Shown: positions 15,971-24,953, counted from the stretch's first letter. The stretch: DNA of 64,000 nucleotides from Pseudobdellovibrionaceae bacterium (GCA_020635235.1 JACKAF010000004.1:310001-374000); one strand, 5' to 3'. Numbers and translations: made by a program. The notes: a model not told the origin generated them from the letters alone.

Positions 15971-16594
15971 CACTGTTTGGAGCCTGTCTAGATCTACCCG
16001 AAGTCTCCCTTGTAGGTGCTCTATCAAGAACGGTAGCCGATCGTTTCCCCAAAAGATCTGGTTGTCGACCCAGAACGTCGGGACACCAAAAACACCCTGT
16101 TCAATAGCGAGATCGGTTCGATCCCGGAGCGCTTTCTTGATGGCGTCTGAACCTGCTTCGTTCATCAAGGTTTGTCCGGCAAGCTCCACTTTCGCGGCCA
16201 GGCCAATCAGCACAGAGTCATCGGTGATGTCCGCACCCTCTCGCCAGCACGCGTTTAGAATCTCTTCCGCGAGCCGGCGCCTCGCAGAGGTGGCTTCCAC
16301 CGCCGTGCAAAGGCGAAGCGCTTTTAGCGGGTTGAAGGGGTGGGCAGGTGGTCCTTCGAAGCTTAGCCCAAGTTTGGCGGCCCACCTCATAGCATCGGTC
16401 ATCGTGTAGCGTCGTTTTGCCGCTATTTCCGCCGGTCCTTTTTGCCCGTGAGCGTTTAAAAGTCCTGCGAACAAGACCGGAACAAAATCGAACTGGACGG
16501 GGAGTCGTGCTTCAATCTCCGGAATCTGATTTGCGGCTAACCAAGAGTAGGGACTAATCGGATCGAAATAAAAAACAACCGACTTGCGTTCCAC
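15929..16594 (-). CDS. DsbA-family protein, 2-hydroxychromene-2-carboxylate isomerase-like
   Basis: 221 residues of the DsbA/HCCA isomerase (kappa-class GST-like) thioredoxin fold. N-terminal FYFDPISPYSWLA has Ser-Pro-Tyr instead of the CxxC of redox-active DsbA, which is typical of HCCA isomerases. GVFGVPTFWVDNQIFWGNDR provides the cis-proline loop and the end of the fold. It starts with GTG that overlaps the stop of the PEBP gene by one base (TAGTG), so translation is coupled. Cytoplasmic. The aromatic substrate, if any, is not evident from the neighbours. Confidence 0.87.
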   Translation of the reverse strand: MERKSVVFYFDPISPYSWLAANQIPEIEARLPVQFDFVPVLFAGLLNAHGQKGPAEIAAKRRYTMTDAMRWAAKLGLSFEGPPAHPFNPLKALRLCTAVEATSARRRLAEEILNACWREGADITDDSVLIGLAAKVELAGQTLMNEAGSDAIKKALRDRTDLAIEQGVFGVPTFWVDNQIFWGNDRLPFLIEHLQGRLRVDLDRLQTVLNRPRAADRPQSK

Positions 16595-17277
16595 TAGTCC
16601 TCCAAGCGCGCATCCGGGTAGATGTGGTAAAGCCCGGTAATCGTGGCTTTGCGCAATACATTCTTCTGAATCGCGTTCAAAACATCAGGTCCTGAAAACT
16701 GGCCGTCGATGGGGCACTTTTCCACATCGAGCGCGTACAACGTGAAGTGGTAATGGTGAACAAGTTCATCGTTCCACGGCGGGCAAGGGCCGTCATAGCC
16801 GAAATAGTTGCCCTTCAAATTCTTATCGCCGGCGAACCACTGCGTATAGTTGTTGAGCCCCTGGCGGGTGTCTCGCGGACCGAGAGGGCCGGGTTTTCCG
16901 CGGGGAATTATCCCTTCGCTAAACTCTCCGGCTTCGATAATTGCCGGCTCTGGCGGAAGATCTACGAGTACCCAATGGAAAAAATCCACTCGGGGGAGCG
17001 AGGTTGGAATAGTAATGTGTTCCTTGTTCACGTTGTCCGGTCGGGACGGCACGTCCGTGTCTCGACAAATCAGGACCAAACTCTTACACCCGCTTGGAAG
17101 AGCACTCCATGAAAAATGGGGGTTTCTGTTGGGGCAGAGTTCTACGTGCGTTTGCGGGTGGTACTTGCCAAAGGCGAACTCCGCAGGGATTTTTTCCATG
17201 TTGCCAAAGCTATCGCTCCAAAATTCCAAGGGCGCCGATCCTCCCAATGTGATGAGGGTAATTTCGTACCACGCCAC
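16594..17277 (-). CDS. YbhB/YbcL-family PEBP (Raf kinase inhibitor-like) protein
   Basis: 227 residues of the phosphatidylethanolamine-binding protein family: NRNPHFSWSALPSGCKSLVL, LICRDTDVPSRPD and FFHWVLVDLPPE form the ligand pocket, and YFGYDGPCPPWNDELVHHYHFTLYALD follows the usual GY.GP.PP...HHY pattern. It is longer than the usual 150-180 residues because of an insertion around residues 120-145. A GTG at 17277 is used since the first beta strand (LEFWSDSFG) lies upstream of the first ATG. Role unknown. First gene of a two-gene operon with the isomerase-like protein. Confidence 0.9.
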   Translation of the reverse strand: MAWYEITLITLGGSAPLEFWSDSFGNMEKIPAEFAFGKYHPQTHVELCPNRNPHFSWSALPSGCKSLVLICRDTDVPSRPDNVNKEHITIPTSLPRVDFFHWVLVDLPPEPAIIEAGEFSEGIIPRGKPGPLGPRDTRQGLNNYTQWFAGDKNLKGNYFGYDGPCPPWNDELVHHYHFTLYALDVEKCPIDGQFSGPDVLNAIQKNVLRKATITGLYHIYPDARLED

Positions 17278-17295
17278 ATTTTACGTGGCAAGATA

Positions 17296-17342
17296 GGCCT
17301 CTCGGCGTTATCGTTGGTATTCCAAAAAAATGAGGAGAGGCC
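17296..17342 (+). promoter_or_regulatory. Possible hairpin covering the Shine-Dalgarno of the ferredoxin reductase-like gene
   Basis: GGCCTCTC (17296-17303) is the perfect reverse complement of GAGAGGCC (17335-17342), which contains the ribosome binding site and ends immediately before the ATG. The loop is 31 nt. It matters only if transcription starts upstream of 17296. Confidence 0.4.
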
Positions 17343-18044
17343 ATGAAGGCGCAGGTTCTAGCCAATGAAGCGCTAAACGCGGAAGTTTTTCGCTTGGAAT
17401 TAGAAAAACCGGATGGATTTACGTTCAAGCCAGGACAGGCCCTGCAGTTGAAGGTACCGGATGTTGCGAATCCCGGGGCGCTTCTAGATCGCTATTTTTC
17501 TATAGCGTCCCCGCCCGAAAAACAGAGTTTAGAACTCTGCATCAAAAAACAGGGGGCCGCGACGGAGTACCTATCGGGACTCAAAGCGGGAGAGAGCGTG
17601 GAGCTTGCCGGCGCGGTGGGCGCTTTCGTACTCGAGCCTAAGCCACACCGTCACTTTGTATTTGTTTCGATGGGCACAGGAGTAGCCCCATTCCGCTCGA
17701 TGGTGGCCTCTAGGCTTTTTCGCGATAACCTCCCCCTCAGTACACTTTTTCTTGCCGGTTTCCGGCACGCAGAAGATATCCTTTTTGGCGAGGACCTGAG
17801 TCGGCTGGACTATATAGCCTGGGTTCCCGCCCTCAGTCGCGAGTCGCAAGACGGAGTATTTGCCGGGAGAGTCACGGCTTATCTCAAGGCTGCCGAAATC
17901 CCGTTTGAACTTTCGGAGTTTTATATCTGTGGGAGTGCCGACTTGGTGAAAGAGGTGCGGGCGATACTTGAGCAGAAAAACGTTGCAGAGGAATCGATCC
18001 ACCACGAGGCGTATCTGCACCCTAACAAGAAAAAATCCTGGTAG
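17343..18044 (+). CDS. Ferredoxin-NADP reductase-like FAD-binding oxidoreductase
   Basis: 233 residues with FAD domain (about 1-100; FAD motif DRYFSIASPP, equivalent of RxYS) and NAD(P) domain (SMGTGVAPFRSMV near 115; FYICGSADLVKEV near 200). It has no iron-sulfur domain and would pass electrons between NAD(P)H and a separate carrier; the flavodoxin 9 kb upstream is a conceivable partner, but nothing in the sequence links them. Strong ribosome binding site GAGGAGAGG. Convergent with the lipoprotein gene, 3 nt apart. Confidence 0.88.
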   Translation: MKAQVLANEALNAEVFRLELEKPDGFTFKPGQALQLKVPDVANPGALLDRYFSIASPPEKQSLELCIKKQGAATEYLSGLKAGESVELAGAVGAFVLEPKPHRHFVFVSMGTGVAPFRSMVASRLFRDNLPLSTLFLAGFRHAEDILFGEDLSRLDYIAWVPALSRESQDGVFAGRVTAYLKAAEIPFELSEFYICGSADLVKEVRAILEQKNVAEESIHHEAYLHPNKKKSW

Positions 18045-18047
18045 GCC

Positions 18048-18785
18048 CTACTCGGCGACCACCGAAGGCGGCAGTTGCCACTCCAGTACCTTTGACTCCA
18101 GGCTAAGATCGTATCGCGGCCGCACGTGCATCTGAAAGGGACGTTGCAGGTCGATGGCGGGGCCACAAAGTATTTGGCGAGAGTAGTAGCCAACACCCCT
18201 TATGTTTCTATGGTCGCTGTCCCACACGCCTACAGGCAGATAACTGTCCATCAATTCGCGCGCAGCCCCCACCACAGAGGAATACTTCGCTCTGCCCAGA
18301 AGAGGGCGCGCCGGGATCGGTTTGACCCCGATGGGGTGGTAGGTCACTGCGTAGTAATCTACACGAAATTCCTGTCCGATTAGGGAAGGGGCTTTGACGA
18401 ATACCTCAAAGCAGGATTGATCCCTTACGAGCGCACGAGTCAGGTTATTGATAGTTGTTTGTATCTCTCGCATCGAAATGTTTTTTCGTAGGGCTTCTTC
18501 CCGGAGCATGCGATCGATTAGCGGCGCGGTAATTGGCGTCACGACAACTTCGTAGCGGTAGCTTTCTTCAATAAGGGCCGGCTTGTCCTCCACGAGCCAA
18601 TAGCGACGGCTCAAATCAAGATCCATCTCCGCAACGCTCACTTTTGGTAACAAACTGGTCGACGCCATGAACGCTGGGTTAGAGGGACGGCTGTATTCGA
18701 TTGTGGCAGCGGTTGGACGGCGCATTTCAAGGACGGAACACGAGCTCAGTAGCAGTCCGATTAGAATGGCGTTTATCGATCTCAT
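18048..18785 (-). CDS. Lipoprotein of unknown function
   Basis: 245 residues. The N-terminus MRSINAILIGLLLSSCSVLE has a lipobox (LLSSC) with the acylated Cys at residue 16. The mature part has no recognisable domain; a cysteine pair (in DQSCFEVF and RQILCGPA) may form a disulfide. The ATG at 18785 fits a signal peptide better than the upstream in-frame start. It is separated from the xyl operon end by 65 nt with no clear terminator, so readthrough is possible in the opposite sense only if both are on one minus-strand transcript. Confidence 0.78.
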   Translation of the reverse strand: MRSINAILIGLLLSSCSVLEMRRPTAATIEYSRPSNPAFMASTSLLPKVSVAEMDLDLSRRYWLVEDKPALIEESYRYEVVVTPITAPLIDRMLREEALRKNISMREIQTTINNLTRALVRDQSCFEVFVKAPSLIGQEFRVDYYAVTYHPIGVKPIPARPLLGRAKYSSVVGAARELMDSYLPVGVWDSDHRNIRGVGYYSRQILCGPAIDLQRPFQMHVRPRYDLSLESKVLEWQLPPSVVAE

Positions 18786-18850
18786 GACGGAGGCCCTCTT
18801 AAGTAGCAAATCCCGCAAAGGGCATCAAGGCGCACTTTTGGGCACCGGAG

Positions 18851-20362
18851 CTAAGACGCTGAAATACCGTGAATTTGCTCAAATGCCGGGCGCAAAGTGG
18901 GGTAAAGGCTACGGTACACGCGATAGCGATCTTTATAGATCCGCTGAGATTGGGGTTTTTTGGCGGGCCCTGCATGGACCCCTTGTTTGCATGCCTCCGC
19001 TAGACTATCCCATAGGCCTACACCCGTACCCGCAAGCAATGCTGCACCCAAAGCAGAGGCGTGTGGTGTGTCCAATCGCCGAGTAGGGATACCGTAAATA
19101 TCTGTCTGCAGCTGTTGCCAGAACGGGTTGCGTGATCCGCCCCCCGCGCACAGAAGTTGGGTGATCCGAATCCCCTCCGCTTCCAAGGCACGCAATTGGT
19201 CTTTGAGTCCGAAGGAAATCCCTTCCAATGCCGCACGGACGAGATCGGCCTGCGTATGCCGCCGGTCCATTCCCACCCAGCAGGCCCGGGAATGCGGATC
19301 CGGATACGGGCAGCGTTCGCCATTTAGGTAGGGAAGAAAAAACAGCCCCTTGGAAGCGGCCTTGGCTGCGCGGGAAAGCAGGGATTCGACCGAGTGACCG
19401 GCAAAAATATTTTCCTTCAGCCACTCGACGCTCGCGCCAGCGGAGAGCATACATCCAAAAACGCACCAGGTTTCAGGGACTGCGTGGCAGAAGCTCTGAA
19501 GAAGTCCGGCGCGGTTGGGTACCGGGCTTGCGGACGCTGCGAAAACCACTCCGCTCGTTCCCAGAGTCAAGGACGCTTCTCCGGATCGTAGCACGCCCAT
19601 GCCAACGGCTGCCGCAGGTTGATCCCCGCTTCCAATCACAACTTTGACCTTGGCGGTAGCCACTCCCCACCGGCGAGCAAGGCTCGGGTGGAGTTCACCA
19701 ACCACGGACATCGACTCGTGCACTTTGCAGAGAAGTTTTGGGTCCAGTTCCAAAGCCTTCAGAACTTTTTTGTGCCATCGGCGCTTGCGAACATTGAATA
19801 ACAGCGTACCCGAAGCGTCTCCAACGTCCGTTGCAAACTCCCCGCACAAACGCCAAGCGATATAGTCTTTGGGGAGTAATATCTTGCGCGTTTTCGAATA
19901 CACTTTGGGTTCGTGGTGTTTTACCCAAAGTATCTTGGGGGCTGTGTATCCGGGCAGAGCGGTGTTGCTGGTGTAGCGCAAAAGCGCTCCGCGCCCACCG
20001 ACCAGCCGGGTGATTTCGTCGCACTCATTACCGGTGCGTTGATCGTTCCAAAGAATTGCCGGTCGTAGAACGCGGCTCTTCTTATCCAGAAAAACACTGC
20101 CGTGCATTTGGCCAGAAAGCCCAATGACCTCGAGATTGGCTTTGCACCGCGAGTGTTTCGCGAGCAGTTGGGAGATGGCTTTGTCGGCGGCCCTCCACCA
20201 ACCTTCCGGCTCCTGCTCCGACCACAGCGGCTTGGGCATTTGGATCTTATGTGGGACTTCCTGGTGCCCAACAACCGTAGCCTTGTCGTCGATGAGAATC
20301 GCTTTGGTACCGCTGGTGCCAACGTCTAAGCCGATGGCATATTTTCGAGATCTGCTACTCAA
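18851..20362 (-). CDS. xylB: Xylulokinase
   Basis: 503-residue FGGY carbohydrate kinase: GLDVGTSGTKAILID (phosphate 1), GLSGQMHGSVFLD (substrate loop with the MHG typical of xylulokinase), LWNDQRTGNECDE, IGSGDQPAAAVGMG, and AGGGSRNPFWQQLQTDIYG (FGGY signature). It phosphorylates D-xylulose to xylulose 5-phosphate. It overlaps xylA by 8 nt and is the last gene of the four-gene sugar operon. Confidence 0.95.
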   Translation of the reverse strand: MSSRSRKYAIGLDVGTSGTKAILIDDKATVVGHQEVPHKIQMPKPLWSEQEPEGWWRAADKAISQLLAKHSRCKANLEVIGLSGQMHGSVFLDKKSRVLRPAILWNDQRTGNECDEITRLVGGRGALLRYTSNTALPGYTAPKILWVKHHEPKVYSKTRKILLPKDYIAWRLCGEFATDVGDASGTLLFNVRKRRWHKKVLKALELDPKLLCKVHESMSVVGELHPSLARRWGVATAKVKVVIGSGDQPAAAVGMGVLRSGEASLTLGTSGVVFAASASPVPNRAGLLQSFCHAVPETWCVFGCMLSAGASVEWLKENIFAGHSVESLLSRAAKAASKGLFFLPYLNGERCPYPDPHSRACWVGMDRRHTQADLVRAALEGISFGLKDQLRALEAEGIRITQLLCAGGGSRNPFWQQLQTDIYGIPTRRLDTPHASALGAALLAGTGVGLWDSLAEACKQGVHAGPAKKPQSQRIYKDRYRVYRSLYPTLRPAFEQIHGISAS

Positions 20363-21686
20363 TGGTCGAGCTGTAAAGGTATTGATTGAAGAGGTTTTCC
20401 AAAGCCTCTTCCCGGCCGCTTTGAAGCGTCGGCTCGCCGGACTGAACGGCCCACGCCTCTAATTCTGGTAAATCGAACTCCCCGGATTGGATCTTCCGCC
20501 CCATCGGGCTGTCGTAGCCGGCATAGCGCTTTTCGATGAGAGAATCCAACGCCTGAGTGCGCACTAAGCGATCTGCAACGAGTAGCGCGCGTGCAAAAGT
20601 GTCGATTCCACCAATGTGGGCGTGGAAAAGGTCCTGGCCATCGACAGAACCACGCCTCAACTTAGCGTCAAAATTCAGTCCGCCATACTGCAGGCCACCC
20701 TGTTTGAGCAGGACCCACATGGCGAGCGTCGCAGTGTGCATGTCCGTTGGAAACTGATCTGTGTCCCAGCCGAGTTGTGGGTTCCCGCGGTTAATGTCGA
20801 GACTCCCGAGCTTCCCGGCTAGGGACGCGGTAAGGATCTCGTGTTCAAAACTGTGTCCCGCGAGCGTTGCATGGTTCGCTTCCAAGTTAAGCATGAAATC
20901 ATCGATGAGCCCGAATTCGCGCAGGAAATTTAGCGTCGTGGCCGCGTCGAAATCGTACTGATGGGTGGTGGGCTCCATCGGCTTCGGCTCGATAAAGAAC
21001 ATCCCTTTGAAGCCGATGCGTCTACCGTATTCCACGGACGCGCGTAAGAAGCGGGCGAGCTGCTCCCTTTCGCGTTTCATGTCGGTGTTGAGAAGCGAGG
21101 AATAGCCCTCGCGTCCGCCCCAAAAAACATAACCGGTACCACCGAGCGCGACGGTCGCGTCTAAGGCGCGCCGCACTTGAGCCGCAGCGTGGGCGAATAC
21201 GAGTGGATCGGGATTGGTGGCGGCGCCATGAGTGTAGCGAGGGTGGCTAAAGAGGTTGGCGGTTCCCCAGAGCAGTTTTACCCCGCTGTCTTTTTGAAGT
21301 TGCTCGGCACGTCGAACCAATCTCTCTAAATTTCGGTTGCTCTCCGGAATGTCAGCCCCTTCCGGAGCCATGTCGCGATCGTGGAAACAGTAATGAGAGA
21401 TCCCCAGCTTGGTGATGAATTCAAATAGAGCGTCCAAGGTGGATTCTGCTGTGACAAGGGGATCTCCAGATTGGCGCCATGTTCGTTTATGAACAGCGCC
21501 GCCAAAAGCATCCGCACCGGTTCCCTGCATCGTATGCCAATACGCGACGGCGAAGCGTAAATGTTCGGCCATCGGTTTTCCACCCACCTCGCGATCGGGG
21601 CTGAAGTACTTGTACGCAAGTGGATTGGGACTCTCAGGACCCTCGTAAGCAATACGATCTTTGATTTCCGGAAAAAAAGCTGACAT
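20355..21686 (-). CDS. xylA: Xylose isomerase
   Basis: 443 residues, the class II length. Catalytic and metal residues are visible: FHDRDMAPEGA (His and Asp of the charge relay), VFWGGREGYSSLLNTD, EPKPMEPTTHQYD (metal ligand Glu and lysine), and NRGNPQLGWDTDQFP. Converts D-xylose to D-xylulose. I chose ATG 21686; a GTG five codons upstream overlaps the stop of the preceding gene. Coupled with xylB by an 8-nt overlap. Confidence 0.96.
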   Translation of the reverse strand: MSAFFPEIKDRIAYEGPESPNPLAYKYFSPDREVGGKPMAEHLRFAVAYWHTMQGTGADAFGGAVHKRTWRQSGDPLVTAESTLDALFEFITKLGISHYCFHDRDMAPEGADIPESNRNLERLVRRAEQLQKDSGVKLLWGTANLFSHPRYTHGAATNPDPLVFAHAAAQVRRALDATVALGGTGYVFWGGREGYSSLLNTDMKREREQLARFLRASVEYGRRIGFKGMFFIEPKPMEPTTHQYDFDAATTLNFLREFGLIDDFMLNLEANHATLAGHSFEHEILTASLAGKLGSLDINRGNPQLGWDTDQFPTDMHTATLAMWVLLKQGGLQYGGLNFDAKLRRGSVDGQDLFHAHIGGIDTFARALLVADRLVRTQALDSLIEKRYAGYDSPMGRKIQSGEFDLPELEAWAVQSGEPTLQSGREEALENLFNQYLYSSTIE

Positions 21687-21700
21687 GGCAGTAGCCCTCA

Positions 21701-22702
21701 CTAATTTTCAAAGGCGGAGTCGAAGGCGCTTCCGTGAGAGCGTTTGAAATCCAGACGCTTCACAAAGGCGCAAGCCTCACGCGCGCCGAACTCTCTATCC
21801 ATCGCGTTGTCTTCCCATTCAATCGACAACGGTCCTTTGTAGTTAATGTCGTTGAGCGCACGGATAATGCGTTCGAAATCGATGTCTCCGCGTCCGACCG
21901 AGCGAAAATCCCAGTTTCGGTCTTCATGACCGAAGGCCAGGTGGCCACCGAAAACGCCGGAAACACCCGGTGCTTTGCGCCAGCTTACATCCTTCATGTG
22001 TACGTTGAATATGCGATCGCGGAACGTGTAAAGGAATCCGACGTAATCAACGCCCTGATAACCCAGGTGGCTCGGATCAAAGTTGAATCCGAACGCGGGA
22101 TGGAAGTCTACGGCCTTAAGAGCGCGTTCTGCAGTCACGGTGTCAAAGGCAATTTCGGTCGGGTGAACTTCCAACGCGAACCGGATCCCCTCATTTTGGA
22201 ATTCATCCAGAATGGGTTTCCAGCGTCGGGCAAATTCTTGATACCCTTCTTCGATCATTTCCTGCGAAGTGGGGGGGAAAGCATAAAGCATGTGCCAGAT
22301 TGGACTGCCCGTAAAGCCTACGACAGTGTCGACGCCAAATCTCTTCGCGGCTCGTGCTGTGCGGATGACTTCTTCCGCGGCTCGCTGCCGCACGCCTTCG
22401 GGATTTCCATCGCCCCAGATCCCTGGAGGCAAAATGCTTTTGTGACGTTCATCGATGTTGTCGCAGACGGCCTGTCCGACCAGGTGTGTTGAGATCGCAC
22501 GACTTGTAAGTCCGTACTCTTCCAAAATGTTCCAGCGGTTATCGCAGTAGCGTTCGTCCTGCAGCGCTTGTGCAACGTCGAAATGATCGCCCCAGCAGGC
22601 TATCTCCAATCCGTCGAAGCCCAGTTCCGCGACAAGGCGGCAAAGTGGTTCAAATTTTAGATCGGCCCATTGCCCAGTGAATAGAGTTACAGGTCTTGTC
22701 AT
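21701..22702 (-). CDS. Sugar phosphate isomerase/epimerase (TIM barrel)
   Basis: 333 residues of the AP endonuclease 2/xylose isomerase-like TIM-barrel superfamily. Metal ligands are likely in FALEVHPTEIA, FNFDPSHLGY, the NVHMKDV strand and LSIEWEDNAMD. Related proteins often sit beside Gfo/Idh/MocA dehydrogenases and isomerise or dehydrate keto sugars. It is second in the operon; its start overlaps the dehydrogenase gene by 4 nt and xylA begins 14 nt after it. The exact reaction is not determinable. Confidence 0.88.
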   Translation of the reverse strand: MTRPVTLFTGQWADLKFEPLCRLVAELGFDGLEIACWGDHFDVAQALQDERYCDNRWNILEEYGLTSRAISTHLVGQAVCDNIDERHKSILPPGIWGDGNPEGVRQRAAEEVIRTARAAKRFGVDTVVGFTGSPIWHMLYAFPPTSQEMIEEGYQEFARRWKPILDEFQNEGIRFALEVHPTEIAFDTVTAERALKAVDFHPAFGFNFDPSHLGYQGVDYVGFLYTFRDRIFNVHMKDVSWRKAPGVSGVFGGHLAFGHEDRNWDFRSVGRGDIDFERIIRALNDINYKGPLSIEWEDNAMDREFGAREACAFVKRLDFKRSHGSAFDSAFEN

Positions 22703-23883
22703 TGTTCGCTCCTTGTTTCACTTCCGGAGTGCGGTACGTCCGTCCATTTCCGGTCACTATCGCTACTGCGAATTACAGATTGAATAAACGCCATTCCACG
22801 CACGCCCGCCTGCACGCCAGGAAAATCTGTTTCCAAGGTGCTGGGGGTTTTCCCCTCAAGTTGCGCCATCAAGGTGCGCGCGTAATTTCGGTAGAGATTG
22901 GCGAAAGCTTCGATAAACCCTTCCGGGTGACCAGCGGGCAGTCGGGTCGCCGCTCGAGCGGCCTCAGACAGGTGGGTATAGTTGGCCCCTGTCCGTAGCG
23001 TCTCGCGCGGGCGGTCCGCCCAGCGCAGGTGCAAACTATTGGGTTCTTCTTGGCGCCACCATAGGCCGCCATGCTCGCCGTAGACTCTAATGTTGAGTCC
23101 GTTTTCCTCATCAACACAGATCTGGCTCGCATGGAGTACGCCGTGCGCCCCATTGGCAAAACGCAAAAGGACGTTCGCGTCGTCGTCCAATTGCCTGTTC
23201 GGGACGAATGCTGTGACATCTGCGCACACCGATTCAATAGTTGAGCCCGTGATGTACTCGGCCAAGTTGGCAGCGTGCGTTCCAATATCGCCGACGCAGC
23301 AGCTTGCGCCTGCCCGCCCAGGATCTGTTCGCCACGAGGCTTGTTTCTGACCGGAGGTTTCAAGCGGAGTCGAAAGCCAACCTTGGGGGTATTCGACGAC
23401 TACCTTCCGGATTTTTCCAAAACTGTTGCTTGCTACTAAGGCGCGCGCCTCTTTGACCATGGGGTAGCCGGTGTAATTGTGAGTCAGTCCGAAGAGCAAA
23501 CCGGACTTAGAGACCTTATCGCGTAGCATTTGGGCTTGTTCGAGGTTGAACGTCATGGGCTTTTCGCACATGACAGGGAAGCCCGCATCGAGAGCCGCCA
23601 TAGCGATATCAAAATGTGTGTGGTTCGGGGTTACAATGGAAACGAAGTCCATGCGATCGGGGCGTACCCGTTCCTTCTCAAATAGCTCGCGGTAGTTGTC
23701 GTAAACACGTTCGGCAGGTAGAAAGAGATCCTTCCCTGAGTTTTGCGACTTTTGCGGATCGCTGCTAAAGGCGCCCGCAGACAGTTCAATCAGGCCGTCT
23801 AGGCCGGCTGCCATCCGATGGACAGCTCCAATGAATGCCTCTCTTCCGCCCCCAACCATGCCCATCCGCAACTTCCGGTTCAT
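22699..23883 (-). CDS. Gfo/Idh/MocA family oxidoreductase
   Basis: 394 residues. N-terminal Rossmann fold with GMVGGGREAFIGAVH, followed by VSIVTPNHTHFDIA and the signature EKP in VMCEKPMTFNLEQA (catalytic Lys). C-terminal domain includes GDIGTHAANLAEYITG with the usual His. NAD(P)-dependent sugar or inositol-type dehydrogenase. First gene of the operon with a sugar isomerase, xylA and xylB; GGAGGG lies 6 nt before the ATG. It may feed an oxidised pentose or disaccharide into the pathway. Confidence 0.9.
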   Translation of the reverse strand: MNRKLRMGMVGGGREAFIGAVHRMAAGLDGLIELSAGAFSSDPQKSQNSGKDLFLPAERVYDNYRELFEKERVRPDRMDFVSIVTPNHTHFDIAMAALDAGFPVMCEKPMTFNLEQAQMLRDKVSKSGLLFGLTHNYTGYPMVKEARALVASNSFGKIRKVVVEYPQGWLSTPLETSGQKQASWRTDPGRAGASCCVGDIGTHAANLAEYITGSTIESVCADVTAFVPNRQLDDDANVLLRFANGAHGVLHASQICVDEENGLNIRVYGEHGGLWWRQEEPNSLHLRWADRPRETLRTGANYTHLSEAARAATRLPAGHPEGFIEAFANLYRNYARTLMAQLEGKTPSTLETDFPGVQAGVRGMAFIQSVIRSSDSDRKWTDVPHSGSETRSEQ

Positions 23884-23978
23884 GGTTGGCCCTCCGTATC
23901 GCCTTCCGCTTCAAGTACCTGTGAATAAGCAGTTTCCGTACAATATGCCAAGGAGAAAAGCCCGGAGGGCCGGGGTGG

Positions 23979-24008
23979 CAAATTTAGTTTAAGGATTTCA
24001 GAAATTTG
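23979..24008. promoter_or_regulatory. Inverted repeat upstream of the sugar operon
   Basis: CAAATTT (23979-23985) and AAATTTG (24002-24008) with a 16-nt spacer, about 100 nt before the start of the Gfo/Idh gene. It could be an operator; no regulator gene is nearby. Confidence 0.3.
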
Positions 24009-24047
24009 TGGCTAAGGGGAGGGGGCCCCGCCTCAGCGGGAAAGTGC

Positions 24048-24914
24048 CTAAAAGAAATCAAAGAAGGCGATGCCGAGCTCGATCACGATCAAAACTACAA
24101 TGAGGGTTTCCAGTAGTAGGCCCCGCCGGGTACTGCTTAAATCGGCTAGGAGCTCGATGTTTTCCTGTATGAGCACTAGTTTTCGGTCCAAAATCCTGGA
24201 GCGCAACTCAATTTCAAAGTTGTATTGGACGTCGCGGTGGAGGCTTTCCAAGGATCGGCTCTCCCAAGTTTCCTCGGGCGCATCCATCACCGCCAAGTTG
24301 CTTACGATATCCTGGCGAGCCGAAGCCGTGTTGGCGATCATCCGCACGAAGTGCTTATTCGTATTGGGAACGCGTCCGCGCTTAGAAACTTCTTCGATAA
24401 GTTTGGCAGAGTCTTCAAGCATCGTTTCCGTGCGCGACTCCATCAGCTCAAGGGCGGCCGATTGGCCGAGAGTCATCGCGATCATCCGGAGCGTGTCTTT
24501 AGTCATTTTTTTGACTTGCGCGTACTCAAATTCTACGTCGGTCTTATTTCCCAAACGAACGTCATAGGACTCTGTCGGCGGGATACGTTTCGGTTCGCCA
24601 ATCAGGTTCGCTATGCGTTTCATCTCTTGGACCGCCAATCCGGGATCCACATTCACAAAAACCAGGGAACCGAACCGGTAGATAAAGAGGTAACTGTCCT
24701 TTCCGTACTTGAACTGCAGTTCGCGGGGAGAGCTACCAATAAGCTTGCCACTAAGAATTCCCACAAGCGGCTTGAGCTTTAGGTGATCGTACAGGTGGTA
24801 CGCCGTAATGGTGATCTCAACCGGGGGAGCTGTCTCTAGGGGTGCGCTAGTGATGACATCCGGGAGATGGCGGGAAATGGGGGGCTGACCAGGTTTTATT
24901 ATCTCGGGCTCCAT
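24048..24914 (-). CDS. RMD1/YagE-type (DUF155) membrane-anchored protein
   Basis: 288 residues. The segment YGKDSYLFIYRFGSLVFVNV near residue 70 is typical of DUF155, and the C-terminus holds a long helical part with one transmembrane helix at the very end (LIVVLIVIELGIAFFDFF). The family includes yeast Rmd1/Rmd8 and mitochondrial RMND1; the bacterial function is not established. The ATG lies about 3 nt after the predicted transcription start of a good minus-strand promoter, so the mRNA may be leaderless. A longer frame from TTG 24953 would contain that promoter. Confidence 0.85.
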   Translation of the reverse strand: MEPEIIKPGQPPISRHLPDVITSAPLETAPPVEITITAYHLYDHLKLKPLVGILSGKLIGSSPRELQFKYGKDSYLFIYRFGSLVFVNVDPGLAVQEMKRIANLIGEPKRIPPTESYDVRLGNKTDVEFEYAQVKKMTKDTLRMIAMTLGQSAALELMESRTETMLEDSAKLIEEVSKRGRVPNTNKHFVRMIANTASARQDIVSNLAVMDAPEETWESRSLESLHRDVQYNFEIELRSRILDRKLVLIQENIELLADLSSTRRGLLLETLIVVLIVIELGIAFFDFF

Positions 24915-24923
24915 AAGAAAATC

Positions 24924-24953
24924 AGTATAGCGCGCGACACAGCGTGCCAACAA
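24924..24953 (-). promoter_or_regulatory. Candidate promoter immediately before the DUF155 gene
   Basis: Minus strand: TTGTTG (24948-24953), 18 nt, TATACT (24924-24929); alternatively TTGGCA with 15 nt. The -10 box ends 9 nt before the ATG, which predicts a leaderless or almost leaderless message. Confidence 0.4.

Noticed and set aside
23955..24045. GC-rich stems near CCCGGCCCTCCGGG and CCCGC/GCGGG as terminators of the DUF155 gene
   Set aside because: Stems of 5 bp or without U-run; too weak to call.
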